Part shown: positions 23,580 through 36,100 of the stretch, piece after piece | Layout of the letters: every line of letters begins with the position of its first letter | Position numbering within the stretch: the first letter of the stretch is position 1 | NCBI GenBank assembly: GCA_009193035.1 | Contig: SWDT01000013.1 | Coordinates: forward strand, 310,001-374,000 | Source of the DNA: Halicephalobus mephisto | Taxonomy: Eukaryota > Nematoda > Chromadorea > Rhabditida > Panagrolaimidae | Reading direction: 5' to 3' | Length of the DNA: 64,000 nucleotides | Notes under the pieces: generated by a model | Database searches by the model: none | Told to the model about the DNA's origin: nothing | Seen by the model: the letters and a program-made list of their open reading frames with translations, nothing else | Made by a program: the position numbers and the translations under genes

Positions 23580-24360
23580 GAACATTGTTCCCAACACGAA
23601 TGATATTCAAAAGGTTATAAACTAAATTCATGATTGAGAAATTAAATACTATTCGTGTTGGGACCATAATTTCAAATTTTATAAAAATTAAAACTTTAAA
23701 ATTTTATTATACAAATATTTATTCCACCGCGAATGATGCTTAAAAAATCAATATTAAGTTCATAGTCAAAAATTTTTTAAAAATCATTCGTGTCAAGACC
23801 GAAATTTTGATTTTTTTAAATAAAAATAAATAAAATTAAATGGAAATGGAATATTGGTCCCGACACGAATATTGTTCAAAAAATCAACGATCAAAATTCC
23901 GATTGAAAATTTTTCGTGTCAAGACCGAAATTTTGATTTTTTATAAAAAAAGTGAAAAAATAAAAAACATTGGTCCCGACACGAATATTGTTCAAAAAAT
24001 CAACGATTATGTTCATAATCGAAAATTATTTTAAAAATGGTTAAAATTCAAAATTAGTACTAAAACTTTTTATTTTAAAAAAAGAAAAAATTAAAAATTA
24101 AAGCAGTTGCCAGAGGCCAAAAACATTTAAAATCTTTTTTGTTTTCGATTTTCGACTGAGAATGATAAATGGAACGAGATCGAAGTCTGGATTTGATCTG
24201 TCGAATAATAAACAATTTTTTTAAAATAAAAATCAATTTTTTTAAAATAAAAATCAATTTTTTTAAAAATAAAAATCAATTTTTTTAAAAATAAAAATCA
24301 ATTTTTTTAAAATAAAAATCAATTTTTTTAAAATAAAAATTAATTTTTTTAAAAATCCAA
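23580..24360. repeat. dispersed GTCCCGACACGAA repeats and AT tandem array
   Basis: At least four diverged copies of a unit containing TTGGTCCCGACACGAATATT and TTTTTCGTGTCAAGACC lie between 23580 and 24010, in both orientations. A 24-base array (AATTTTTTTAAAATAAAAAT) fills 24210-24350. A TTGCCAGAGGCC palindrome sits near 24104. No gene is seen. Confidence 0.7.
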
Positions 24361-24496
24361 AATTTTTCACAAGGTTTTGGACAACTTTATTACCTTTCAT
24401 CTGAATTCTAAAAAATCACAAAAATTTTTTCCAAACTTTAAAAACCACAAAAATTTTTAAATCCTAAAATTTTTTATAATTCAATAAAATAAAAAT

Positions 24497-24617
24497 TTAA
24501 AAAGAACATAAATTTTGTAAACTTTCCGCGATTTCTGAGAGATCGAAAGTGAAAACAGCCAGTTTTCCCAAAGGATAGGCCAGAATTTCCTGTTCGATCA
24601 AGGTTATTTCTTCAAAC
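24497..24617 (-). other. orphan coding-like terminal exon
   Basis: A (-) frame reads EEITLIEQEILAYPLGKL, then AVFTFDLSEIAESLQNLCSF and a stop at 24497. Codon choice and amino-acid mix look coding, unlike the surrounding AT repeats. A weak acceptor (TTTGAAG) borders it. I cannot find partner exons. It could be an alternative 3' exon or a fragment of a lost gene. Confidence 0.3.
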
Positions 24618-25139
24618 AAAAAAAAATAAAAAACGATTAATTTGAAATACGTAAGTGGAACGGAAATTTATAATTTTTATTTCAATAAAAAAATTCAAAA
24701 AAAAGTAAAATAAAAAAATAAACATTTTAAAAAAAGTAAATTTTTAAAAATTTTCAAAAAAATAAAAAAAAATATTTTTTTTAATTTTCCGAAAAATAAA
24801 AAAGTATTATTTTAGAAAGTTTATTTAATATTTCCAAAAATGTTAATTCTGAATTCATGCTTCGAGGAAAACTTCGAAAATTTTTACTTTTCTACAGTAA
24901 TCATTATTTTTGAAAATCAAAGTTACTGTATTTTCTGAATTTATGGATTTTAATATTCATAAAAAATTACCTTAATTAAAAATTTTGAAATTTATCATTC
25001 AGAAAAAATTGAAAAAAACCAAGTACTCAAAAAAATCAAAAACGAGCATCAAATTTCCTCAGTTATCAACCAATCGACGAGATCCAACTTACCCAAATTG
25101 CAAAAGGGGTTATTTATTTTTAAAAATGATTCTATTACT

Positions 25140-26060
25140 TCAAAAAATTACACAGTCGTCTTCGTCACAGAGTTCCGAGACGTCGCCGGAGGTCAGTAAG
25201 TCAACCAGACGTTCGCCTAATCCGATTGACTGACCACGCCAAATGTCGAAAGTTCTATTGCTGTCCTTCGCCTTGGGCATCTTCTCTGTCAAAGGTTCTA
25301 CTTTAGGATCAGGTTGTTCGGAATCTTCTGGAATAAACGAGTCATCTGGAGTATTACATCCGGCGAATCCAGGAGGAGCAGCGGTCAGTCTTCCAATGGG
25401 GGACATCGACTGCATGGAAGAGGCCGACGAACGATGAGAAAACATCGCTATTGATTTCGTCTGAATTCCAGAATCATCGTCGGTTGATATACGGTCTCTT
25501 CGCGAAATTACTTCGTCTTCCAGTGGCAGAGTTGTCACAGAAGCATTGGCCAGTAGTTCAGAACTCCAATCAGAATCTTCTGAAACTTCTTCGGTCCTCT
25601 TCGGAGAACCAGTAGCACCATCTAATTTGAAAAAAGTTCCTGAGGGCATAATTATAATCATCGTGTCTTCCATCAAGACGTCCGTCTGAGTCCCGACATC
25701 AACGAGATTGGGAATTTTCCGAGGTCGTCTTTCGCGTTTTACTGTTTCTGATCTGGAAATTAATTAAAAACAAAAAATTTCACATGTAAACTCACCAAAA
25801 ATCGCGATTCCAATGAACGAGGCTAGAAACACCAGATTTGTCAATAATACAAAAATAAATAAAATAATAAACGAGAAAAAACATGCGACACGGAAAGCTC
25901 CGAGAAACCTGGAAAACAATTCAGATATTCCTAATATTAAGCATTTTAGAAATTATCCAACTAGCCTCGTTCATCGAAATTAATATTTAATTTTTAAAAA
26001 TACTTACTTTTGATTTTTTTTCGAAGATTCTTTGTCGTGATGTCTCGATCGGGCTTTCAT
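25140..26060 (-). CDS. small single-pass membrane protein with acidic Ser-rich tail
   Basis: Three exons, 26008-26060, 25796-25908 and 25140-25747, encode 257 residues. A basic N terminus (KARSRHHDKESSKKNQK) precedes one long hydrophobic segment (roughly residues 25-55) with many Phe/Leu/Ile. A 200-residue tail rich in Ser, Asp, Glu and Pro follows, with a VDVGTQTDV motif and the acidic end CDEDDCVIF. The topology is probably N-in with a single helix. I do not recognise the family. The exon 3 acceptor must be the second AG of CCAGATCAG to keep frame; the first gives a stop. Alternative splicing at this NAG pair could therefore switch the protein off. Confidence 0.6.
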
Positions 26061-26078
26061 CGTCGCGAATCATGTAGA

Positions 26079-27185
26079 CAACTGAAAATCCTCAAAATTA
26101 CAATAATTCATAAAATTCAAACACGATGGAGAATGAACGAGGGATATTAAATAATAAAAAATGAAAATTGATATATAAAAAGTTTCAAAAAAGATAAAAT
26201 TGGATCTGCAAGCGGGACTTTCGGAGAGCGGAGTTGCCGGAGAGAGCGGCTCGTCGCTCTGAGAAAATTGTTTGCAATTTTTAATAATTATTTTTCTATT
26301 AAATTAAGAAATCTCTAAAATCATTAAACTCCTAAAAAATTATAACTTACAAATAACGAAAATTTCATATAAAATCGAAAATTTACTTTTTAAATTTTTA
26401 TGTATTTTTATATTTTTTATATTTTTATTTATTTTTATGTATTTATTATATTTATTAAAATTACAACAGAATATTTTTGTAAATATCAATAAAGAGGTGA
26501 TATTTGTCCATCGAAGAAGCGAATTTCGAAAACATAAGTTGGTTGATCAAAAAACGGACCTAAAAGGACATAGTTCATCGAGAAACAAAAGTGTGAAATA
26601 AAAATATATAATTTACTTTTTTAATACATAAAAAAATAAAAAACAAAAATAAATTCAAAAAATAAAAAACAAATTATATATTTCGTAATTGACTATCAAT
26701 GCCAGACAATCAGTAAAAAACTAAAAAATACACCCTCAAACTGGACTTAATTGTCGCGAGAAAAAGAGAAAACTGTCCTTTATTTTCGACTGGCATGTAC
26801 TTGGCCAGTTTTGACCACTTCAAGATCATTTTTGATTGGTTATTTTTGGCAAGTTTGGCTTGCATTCCAGGTGCACTTTGTTTGATTTTTCCGATTTTAA
26901 ATTTTTATTTATTTATTTATTTATTAACATCCATCTCCAGCTCTAGGTGCTACCACTGTCCAACATACACAAATATCATTATTCAGTATCTGCAAGACGG
27001 ATAAAAATCAGAAAAGACGAAAATTGCGCGATAAAAAACGAGAGCTAGCTGCTCAGCAAAGAGACAAAAAGGGCAATGAAACGGAGAAACTGGGCCTTGT
27101 AAAAACCAGATGATATGAGAAAAGTGAGAAGCCGATTTTGAAAAGTTCAAATTTGACTTTTCTTTTTTTCTTTTGAGCAGAAAAT
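26079..27185. other. intergenic stretch, mostly featureless
   Basis: This AT-rich interval lies between the membrane-protein gene and the RapGAP gene. It contains a GC-rich patch with GAGAGAGCGGCTCGTCGCTCT (26230-26270), a 30-codon (-) frame at 26486-26578 (MNYVLLGPFFDQPTYVFEIR...), and a stretch at 26930-27180 that forms the 3' side of the RapGAP gene. I see no gene I can support. Confidence 0.5.
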
Positions 27186-30100
27186 TCACAAATGATCGTC
27201 GAGTTCAGGAGGATTTGAGTAATCCCTGATGTTGTGTTGGATAAAGTTGAGTTGTTGTTTGGTTGCTTCATGGGCACGTTTTTCCTGAAAAATTAAAAAA
27301 TATAATTAATGTGGGTTATTTATGTGAAAAAATCAGCAAATTTAGGATCAACAGCTTGTTAGAACGCGATCGATTTCGACAGTGCGGTCCCGGAGCGAAA
27401 ATCCCTGCGCATTATTCAATTGAGTTACTGTAGCGGAAAACAGCAGCGTGTTAGTTCCGTTGATTTTTATTTTTCTTATTTTCCCTCTTATTTTTATTTT
27501 TCTTATTTATTTATTTATTATTATTTATTTATTCTTATTACTTATTGTTTTTGTTTTTTTATATACCGTTGATATATCAAATAGTTTTATTTCCTCATTT
27601 TTTATTCAGTGCCAGAACAAAAATCCTTATGTATTAATTGCATTACTATGGTCAAAAATAACTGTCAGTTATGTAATTTTTTCATTTTCATGTGTTGTTG
27701 ATATATCAAACAGTTCTCCCTCCCTATCTTTCACGCGATCTTGGGACGAAAACCCCGATATATTAATTGCAATATAGCCGAAAAGCAGCTGTGTCAGTTA
27801 CGTTAATTTTTGTCTTTTACTACCATTGTTTTACTATTGCTGGCATTAGATATTTCAAGCTATTTTCCCCTATCACCTACCATAGCTAGTTGGGTTTTAA
27901 GCTGGTCATTGAGAAGTTCGAGTTCTCTTTTTTCCTTAAAGACTTTTTGGCAAAGCCACTGGTACTTGGAGACTTCGTTGTCGAAAGACAAACGTTCCGA
28001 GGAACCTTCTTCGAACAAGAACGACATCTGAAAATCCACTTAGTCCTGGCTTAACTCACTTCAACTTACACTAGGATCAGATTCCAAGCCTTGGATGAAG
28101 TTAGACGTGCTGATAATCTCGTCAGATTGAGTCCGATCTAGTGACTAAAATTGGGAATTTATACCGTTTCCTTTCAATGCCTCAGTCCCTCCCCCTTACG
28201 TCACAGATTGTATCACTAAGAATGTTCATCAACTAAGATCAATCAAGAACCAACCTTGGTAGTTGATGCTTCACAAAGCTGATCATGTACTGAATTGCTG
28301 AAAATCCGAATGCGATGATTTTTGTACGTTCTGGGAGGGATTGGAGGAACCACACCAACGGGTCTGGAAAGGGGGTTAGAAGAAGGAGCACCGCAAAGTG
28401 GTGTTAGTCGAAATCAAAGATAAAATCAATCAAAAGCATATGATTGAAATGCAAAAAACAATGAAATTCAACGAAAGGATAAATCAGGGAATTAAAATCT
28501 GTCAAAGACAGTGGAATTCATCGAAAACAATAGAAAAATTAAGATTTCCAAGTATGATAAATCCCGGTGAAATTTGTGATCAGAAATTAGCATTTTAAAA
28601 ACTAAGGAAAATTAAAATTAACGAAATTAATTTTTTACAGTATGTTTTGAAATTGATGGTTTTAGAAACAATGGGATTCCACACAAATTAAAATCCAAAG
28701 AAAGTGAAAAACTAAAACTCCACAAAAATTAAAATAACAAAGAAATACGACAAAAAATAAAAAAGTGCACAGAATGTGGTGGAAGACTTACGATGTTTTC
28801 CGATTTGCTTTGGTGTAGCCTGGGGTTGAGGTCTCTGAACCCGATTCGAAGATGGAAGTAGATCGTTCTTTTTTATAATTTCCTATGTTTTGTTGTTTTC
28901 CGAAATTGAAAATTTTGTCTTCAAAACTGCTGGAGGGGCTGCCGTGGGGGGAACCGGAGAGTTCTTTGTTTTTTATTTTGAACATTTCCTGATATCTGGA
29001 AATACAAAATTAAAGTTTAATTTAAAATAAAATTTACGTTAAAGGTTGTTTTGCGAAAGTGTCTGGAGTCAGAATCTGGACTTCTTGACCTTTGATGGCA
29101 GGACAATTGGGGTCTTCACAACCTCTTCTGGGATTGCCGTCAGAAGCCGGAGCAATCATCATGACTCTCACTTGGGTCTTCTCTTCCAGGAGATTCGTCA
29201 TCTGATCTAGGGTCATCGTGGAGACAGCCAGATTCTCGATCTACAATTTCATCGGTTTTTGAAAAAATTTAAATTTTTTAAACAAAAATTTTAAGTTTCA
29301 TTTCTAAAAATTTCTGGAAAATTTAAATTTTTACAAACTTCTACATAGGTTTTCTGAAATTAGGTCTAACTGAATAGAATCAACATTTAAGAGACTTTAA
29401 TTATGTTTTTTATATTATTTGATTTTAATTGAATGTAATTGGTGGCAGGATTGTATTACGACAGAAGATTGATCGTAACTGAGTGTAATCAACGTAATAG
29501 TACCTTTTTAACTGGAAACAAACATGGTCCAAACAAGTTGATTTCATTCAGTTACAATCAATCTTCTGTTGTAATACAATCCCACCATCTATTGCATTCA
29601 ATTAAAATCAAATAATATAAAAGACATAATCAAAGTTTCTTAAATGTTTATTCTATTCAGTTAGACCTAATTTCAGAAAACCTATGTAAATAGTTCCATA
29701 ATTTTCTAAATTTTATCGACGATTAGGAAAATCCAAAATTTGCATAACTTTTGAAATTTTTGGAAAATTCTAGAATCTTCTGTAACATTATTAAAAGTTT
29801 GAAAATTTCCAGAATTCGTTACTGTATTTTGGAAGATTAAAAACCTCCCAATTGCTTTAGTTATTATCGAATAAAAAGTACCTCGACAATCCGGCTTCCT
29901 TGTCTGAGTCCTGTTTTCCAGGCGGTTTGGTACATTTCGACATCAGTGACGACCCCTTCCTCCTGGATGTGGAACCCTAGAGAATCGCCAGGTCTGTTTT
30001 TCCTCAGGATCAATTCTTTTGCTTCTTCTCCGTTAGTCACGGCTTCCAGTCTCCGAAGAAGCGAATTCAGTTGTGTCGGAGTTCTGTCGGCCGGAATGCA

Positions 30101-33100
30101 CTTCATCAGGAGCATCTCTCCGTGGTCGTAATACAGCTTCAATCCAGAATCCGTGTTAGCCCATCCCAAAATAGAATGAGTAGGAGTTGCAAACAGTACA
30201 GCCCCTGAGGGGATTTCCAGAAGAACTACGCTCTCTGCAGAAACGCCCAAAACCGAATTTATTTTCCTGTTGAGAGAGTGATCGTGGACTTCCACCATCC
30301 AACTCAAAGCCCCCCGGACATTCGCCCCCAGGACCGGCTTCGGGATCGGTCTTTCCTTTCTTTTGACAGATCCGCCCAAGAATCTGCCTGGAAGATTCTC
30401 TGTAAAAAAAAGAAAAAGGTAAGGATAGACAAAAAGAAGAATTTAACACTGTTTCGTCAAAGTTCAAGATCAAAATTTGGACTTTTCAGAAAAATAATTT
30501 TATATTTCAAAAATCTATACTTAAATTGATAAATTTAATATATATTCGAATCAGTATAGGACCATAAAGTCAATTCTAAGGTCGAACTTTGATTTTGAAA
30601 TTTAACTGTGAACTTTGAAGCTGAACTTGAACTATCAACTTTAAAGTTAAACTTTAACTATCAATTTTGAAGTTGAACTTTGACTATTAACTTTGAAAAA
30701 ACAGAAAATTTTACTTACTGGCAATTCTAGAAGGACCTTCGTTGGGATGAGTTGTTACGTAATTCTCAGCCAGGTCCTTCAGGGCTTCCCTTCGGGTCCT
30801 TGCTGCCATTGCTGCAAATTTCTTCGATCTGTGAACAGCGTTTTCGGCGTTGATGATTTTTGTCAAAAGAAAATCGTGAAATTCCGCACATTTCTGATAA
30901 GTAGCTCCGGGTTGGATCGGAGGACCAAAAGCCGGGACATCTTTGACTCGAGATACCGCGACACTAAAAATATAATTTAAAATTCTTTAAAAAACCAAAT
31001 TTTACAATATTTTTGAAAAAATCGCTTCAGGATGAAAGGATAAATGAAATTCATTCTTATTTCTACAATGATTATCTTCAAAGATAATCGTTCCGGGATA
31101 AATATATAGTTTAATTTTATCCGTGCTCCCGTACCGATTATCTTTATGAACAATCGTCCTGGGATAAAGAAATTATTCAAACTTTTCTTTGGTCCCAAAA
31201 CGATTATTTTCGAAAAATAGCTTCATTGTAATTAACTTATTCAAATCCACCAGAGTTGTCAATTTTTCGAAATTTTCCATTTCAAACTTCTCAATTTTCG
31301 AATTCGGATAAGTTCGGAAATTCGAATCCTCGATTTTCGGATTCGAATAAGTTCGGAAATTTGAAATAGTTTCGAAATTTACTTCTTTTACAATTGTTTT
31401 TAAAACTTTCGCCTACCGATAACTGACGTTGTCTGTACACGGGTTGCTGACTCTGACGATGATGAACACATGTTGGAAATGAGATCTGACAGTAATTGGA
31501 GAGAACGGTAAAGCCCCAGGTTCTTGGAATATTATCGTAACCATGTCGTTTCCAATGTGTCTTTTTCTACTTAATTGTTGTCGATTGTTGGGAGTGAATG
31601 GCAGCATGGTGGAGACATGGAACATGACCTCATGCGAATGGTATTCTGTGTAAATGCTGAATTCTCCTGTAGTGTCCCCTCTCGTGTCGAGACCTCCTTT
31701 GTAGTTGTCGAAGCCCTTCAGTCTTACTCTCTGACCCAGGAAGTCCAAAAATTCCTCGAAAGCTGCACTTGAAGTTTCGTTGTTGTACATTTGTTCTTCT
31801 GTAGACTGGTTTGCTCGACAATACAGTATGCCTACTTTGTATCGTGTGTATATTGGCTGTTCGTCGATTTTTAGAAGAAGTTCTTCAACTTTCGGAATCG
31901 TCAAAGCTGGTCGAAGAGCCGCAAAATGAATCTGAGGACAAACTAACTCCAGAAGTTCTCTCATCAAAGCTCTATTACTTTTGTCTTGAGTTTGTTCAGG
32001 AAGTGCTTCTTCTGGAACTGCAACTCTCATCGTCAGAAGATCGCTGATTCTGATAATAAGTCTATAAAGCGTGTGAATAGTCACTGTTCCTCCTTCCTTC
32101 CTCTCTGAAGTTTCTTTCACGAGCGAAACAGCACAAGGACCCAGTTGTTCATCAGTTCCAAAATAGTCTACGTGAGCTAAAAAACATGAATTTGCAGTGA
32201 TTACAACTGAGGGAAGTTTTTTGAAGGAATATATTAATTACAAAAATCGTAACTTTTACTCAGCACACAAAAAACGAGTGAATAATATATAATGTGTCAG
32301 ATGCACTATATTCAGTGCATCGATATATAGAGTTGATATCGGTGCATTGTATTCCATATATCAATACACCAAAACGACTCTGATGTGTCAGATACATTAT
32401 ATTCAATACATGGATATAGTAAGTACAATATCGATGAATTGTATGTAATGTATCGGATACATTGAAATAATTCTGATATGTCAGATACACTATTCAATAC
32501 ATGAATATAGTAAGTACGATATCGATGAATTGTATGTAATTTATCGGATACATTGAAATAATTTTGATATGTCAGATACATTATATTCAATACATGGATA
32601 TAGTAAGTACGATATCGATGAATTGTATGTAATGTATCAGATACACTATTTAATACATGGATATATTAAGTAAGATGTTGATGAATAATATATAATGTGT
32701 TGGGTACATTGTATTTAATAAATGGATACATTAAATACGACATCGATAAATTATATATAATGTGTTGGATACACTAAACACGATATCAGTACATTAAATA
32801 TAATCTATCTGATGTATGGGAGCTGTTTTAATGTAACTTTTTTGTGGAATGTGACAAACTCAAAGACTATCATTGTGCGATTCTTGTAACAATTGTCAAA
32901 TCTTACAATAAAGCACAAATATGACGGTTTTTATAAATATTTGGTATTTGTAATGAAATGCCACGTATTTGTTGCATTTATACCAAATAGAAGTTAGGAT
33001 TTTCATAATAATTATCAAGTCTTGTAGCGTAACTCAATTGTAGCAATTTTCATGAACGTTTGACATTTATGACAAAAATCAGATTTGTTACGAAAGATCG

Positions 33101-36100
33101 TGACATTTAATAAAAGCTATATTGAATATCTTAGATTATGAAACCTTTAACGACTAAATGTTATATAAAAAATAACTTTTTTATGACAAAAATTCAGATT
33201 TATTGCGAAAGATCGTGAGATTTAATAAAACCTATGTTGAATACCTAAAATTACAAGATCTTCCTTGATTAAATGCCACGTATTTGTTGCATTTACATCA
33301 CACAAGAGTTACGACTTTGTACTGCATAGATGATAGAAATTTAATTACAGTATTTGTAAGTAAACTAACCTCTTCCAGCAAAACAGTGTCGGAAGTAGTA
33401 ACTACCAATATCTTGAGGTTCAATTACGATTTTGGGTTGTCGGACAGCACAGAGTCTGCCTCCCAAGTACACATTGGAGACGTCTTCCAGGACCCCGGCT
33501 TCTGCAGCGGTGTGTTCCCTCTGCCATGTCTCCACTTCGTCGTCGAAATTGACGGGTTTCTGCGAAGATGGTACTAATCTAGACAATGCTAATCGTCGAA
33601 TAGGTTCTGTTCCGAGTTCGTTTCTGAATGCAGGACAACTCGCCAGAAGTTCATTGGATTTCCCGTCTCCTCCGTCGTCTTCACTTGGACTCTGTGCCTG
33701 GGAAGCTCCTGTAGGTCTTGCAGCTTCTAAGGAAGTCGTCGGAGGACCCAAGCCCCAGGCAGCAGCGAGAGAATGACAATCATGGTATGCACATAGTCTA
33801 GGGTAAGGGGGATGCCATTCGGGGATCCCTTCATCGCCCCTGGTCATCCCGACATCGGATTCTGAAGCTGTAGTGACGGGATCTGGAGAAGGATTATTCT
33901 GAGTGCCTAATGCCGAAGATATAGCTCCAGAAGACGTCGAAGCGAAAGATCCAGAAGCCAAGGACCCCGTATTAGAGTAATTAGGCTGAGCAGAGAGGGT
34001 CGAGGACCCCATGTGGACGTTGTTTGTCGGCATGTTCGAAGTCGAATTGGAGTTCTTCTTCCTCAAACCGGAAGACTGAAGACCAGAAGAACCTTGATGA
34101 GAAGACCGACGAGTTCGGAAATCGTTCCCTAAAAATAAAAAAAAAATAAAATCAATTGATTTTCACTTAATCAAAAACTAGTCTAGATTGATTTAAATCC
34201 CATTAATCTTTAATCTGACGAAGCAGCAACTGACAAAGTCACTTCCGCCTTGATAGCAGAACTAGGACCAGCATTGTTTCAAATTTGTTACTTGTCGTGA
34301 AAAGGTTCAAAGTAAACACGAAAAAAATTTGTAAATAAATTAAAGACCAAGAAAATTGGGTTATTGAGAAAATTTTTTGCAAGATATTAATTTCAAAAAA
34401 TAGCAAATTTAACAATAATCGATACAGAACCAGAATTTGCATTGGTTTTTGGTTCTAGAAGAGTAACATAACGAATAACTTTAAAAATGAAATTTTATAA
34501 TTAAAAATAAAATTTTATAATTAAAAAGTAAATTTTATAATTAAAAAAGTAAATTTAAAAATATTCGCAGTAGGACTGAAAAAGTTATTAAAAATCATTT
34601 TTGGTCTTGAGACGAAAAGTAAAATAAATAAGTTTAAAAAGTAAATTTTATAATTAAAAAAGTAAATTTAAAAATATTCGCAGTAGGACTGAAAAAGTTA
34701 TTAAAAATCGTTTTTGGTTCTAACAAGATAATTTTAATCAATATATTTTCCAGAAAAAAATATTTTCGGAATTTTGGGATTATCTAAAAATATTTTTATT
34801 TCGTAAGAATCCCAGTTTTTTGAAAATTCCAAAACCGTCCCACGGAGACCACTAAGGGAGCTAGCCTAAAGTATGTAAGGCTTACAGGAGAAGGGGTTCC
34901 AGAAGAGCACCATGTAAGTCTTACATATTTTAGGAAAGCTCCCTTAGGGGAATTTCATAAAAAAATCACTTTAATTTCCTATAAGGGAACTTGTCTAAAA
35001 TATATAAGACTTACAGGAAGAGGGGTTCCAGAAGAGCATCATGTAAGTCTTACATATTTTAGGCAAACTCCCTTATAAGTTATTTTAGCTTTTTTAAATT
35101 TAGGGAACTTGTCTAAAATATATAAGACTTACAGGAGGAGGGGGTTCAGAAGAGCACCATGTAAGTCTTACATATTTTAGGCAAACTCCCTTATAAGTTA
35201 TTTTAGCTTTTTTAAATTTAGGGAACTTGTCTAAAATATATAAGACTTACAGGAGGAGGGGGTTCCAGGAGAGCACCATGTAAGTCTTACATATTTTAGG
35301 CAAACTCCCTTATAAGTTATTTTAGCTTTTTTAAATTTAGGGAACTAGCCTAAAATATATAAGACTTACAGGAGGAGGGGGTTCAGAAGAGCACCATGTA
35401 AGCTTTACATATTTTAGGCAAACTCCCTAATACAATTTTCAATCTTTGCTTACACTACAGCCCATATTCGTGAATTTTAAATTTATTTATATCCCTAATC
35501 AACAAGTTTTCAAATACCATTATCCTTATTTAACTACAACTAATACTAAATTGGTCCCAAATGGATTCCAAATTTTGACTTTTAGCCGTCGGCAATTAAT
35601 CTCAACAATAAAACAAAGTTTAACATGAACTTTGAGCTTCAAAAAATTCATCAATAATCACGTGTAAAAAATTCAATAAAATTTTTTCAATTTTTCGGGT
35701 TCCCTGAGGAAAATTAAAAAATAATATTACAAAAAAGTTAAAAATAAATATTAAAAATTTCCTCGATAAAAATTTCCGAAATTTCTAAAGATTCTAGAAG
35801 ACGTTTCAAATTTTTTTTTAAATTCGGAAGTTTTAGGTTTCTCAAAATTGAAGAATCTCATGAGATTCTGGAAAATTCTGGGAGATTCTACAAGACTCCA
35901 GAATCTTCCACTGAGAATAGAAAAAATTCTAGTGTTCCATTAAGGTTCTAGGAGATTCTGGAATTTTTCAGAATCTTTCACTGAAGTTCTAAGAGATTCA
36001 GAAAAATCCCAGAATCTTCCATTAAGGTTCTAAGAGATTCAGAAAAATCCCAGAATCTTCCAATAAAATTCTATAAAATATTGAAAGATTTCATAACCTT

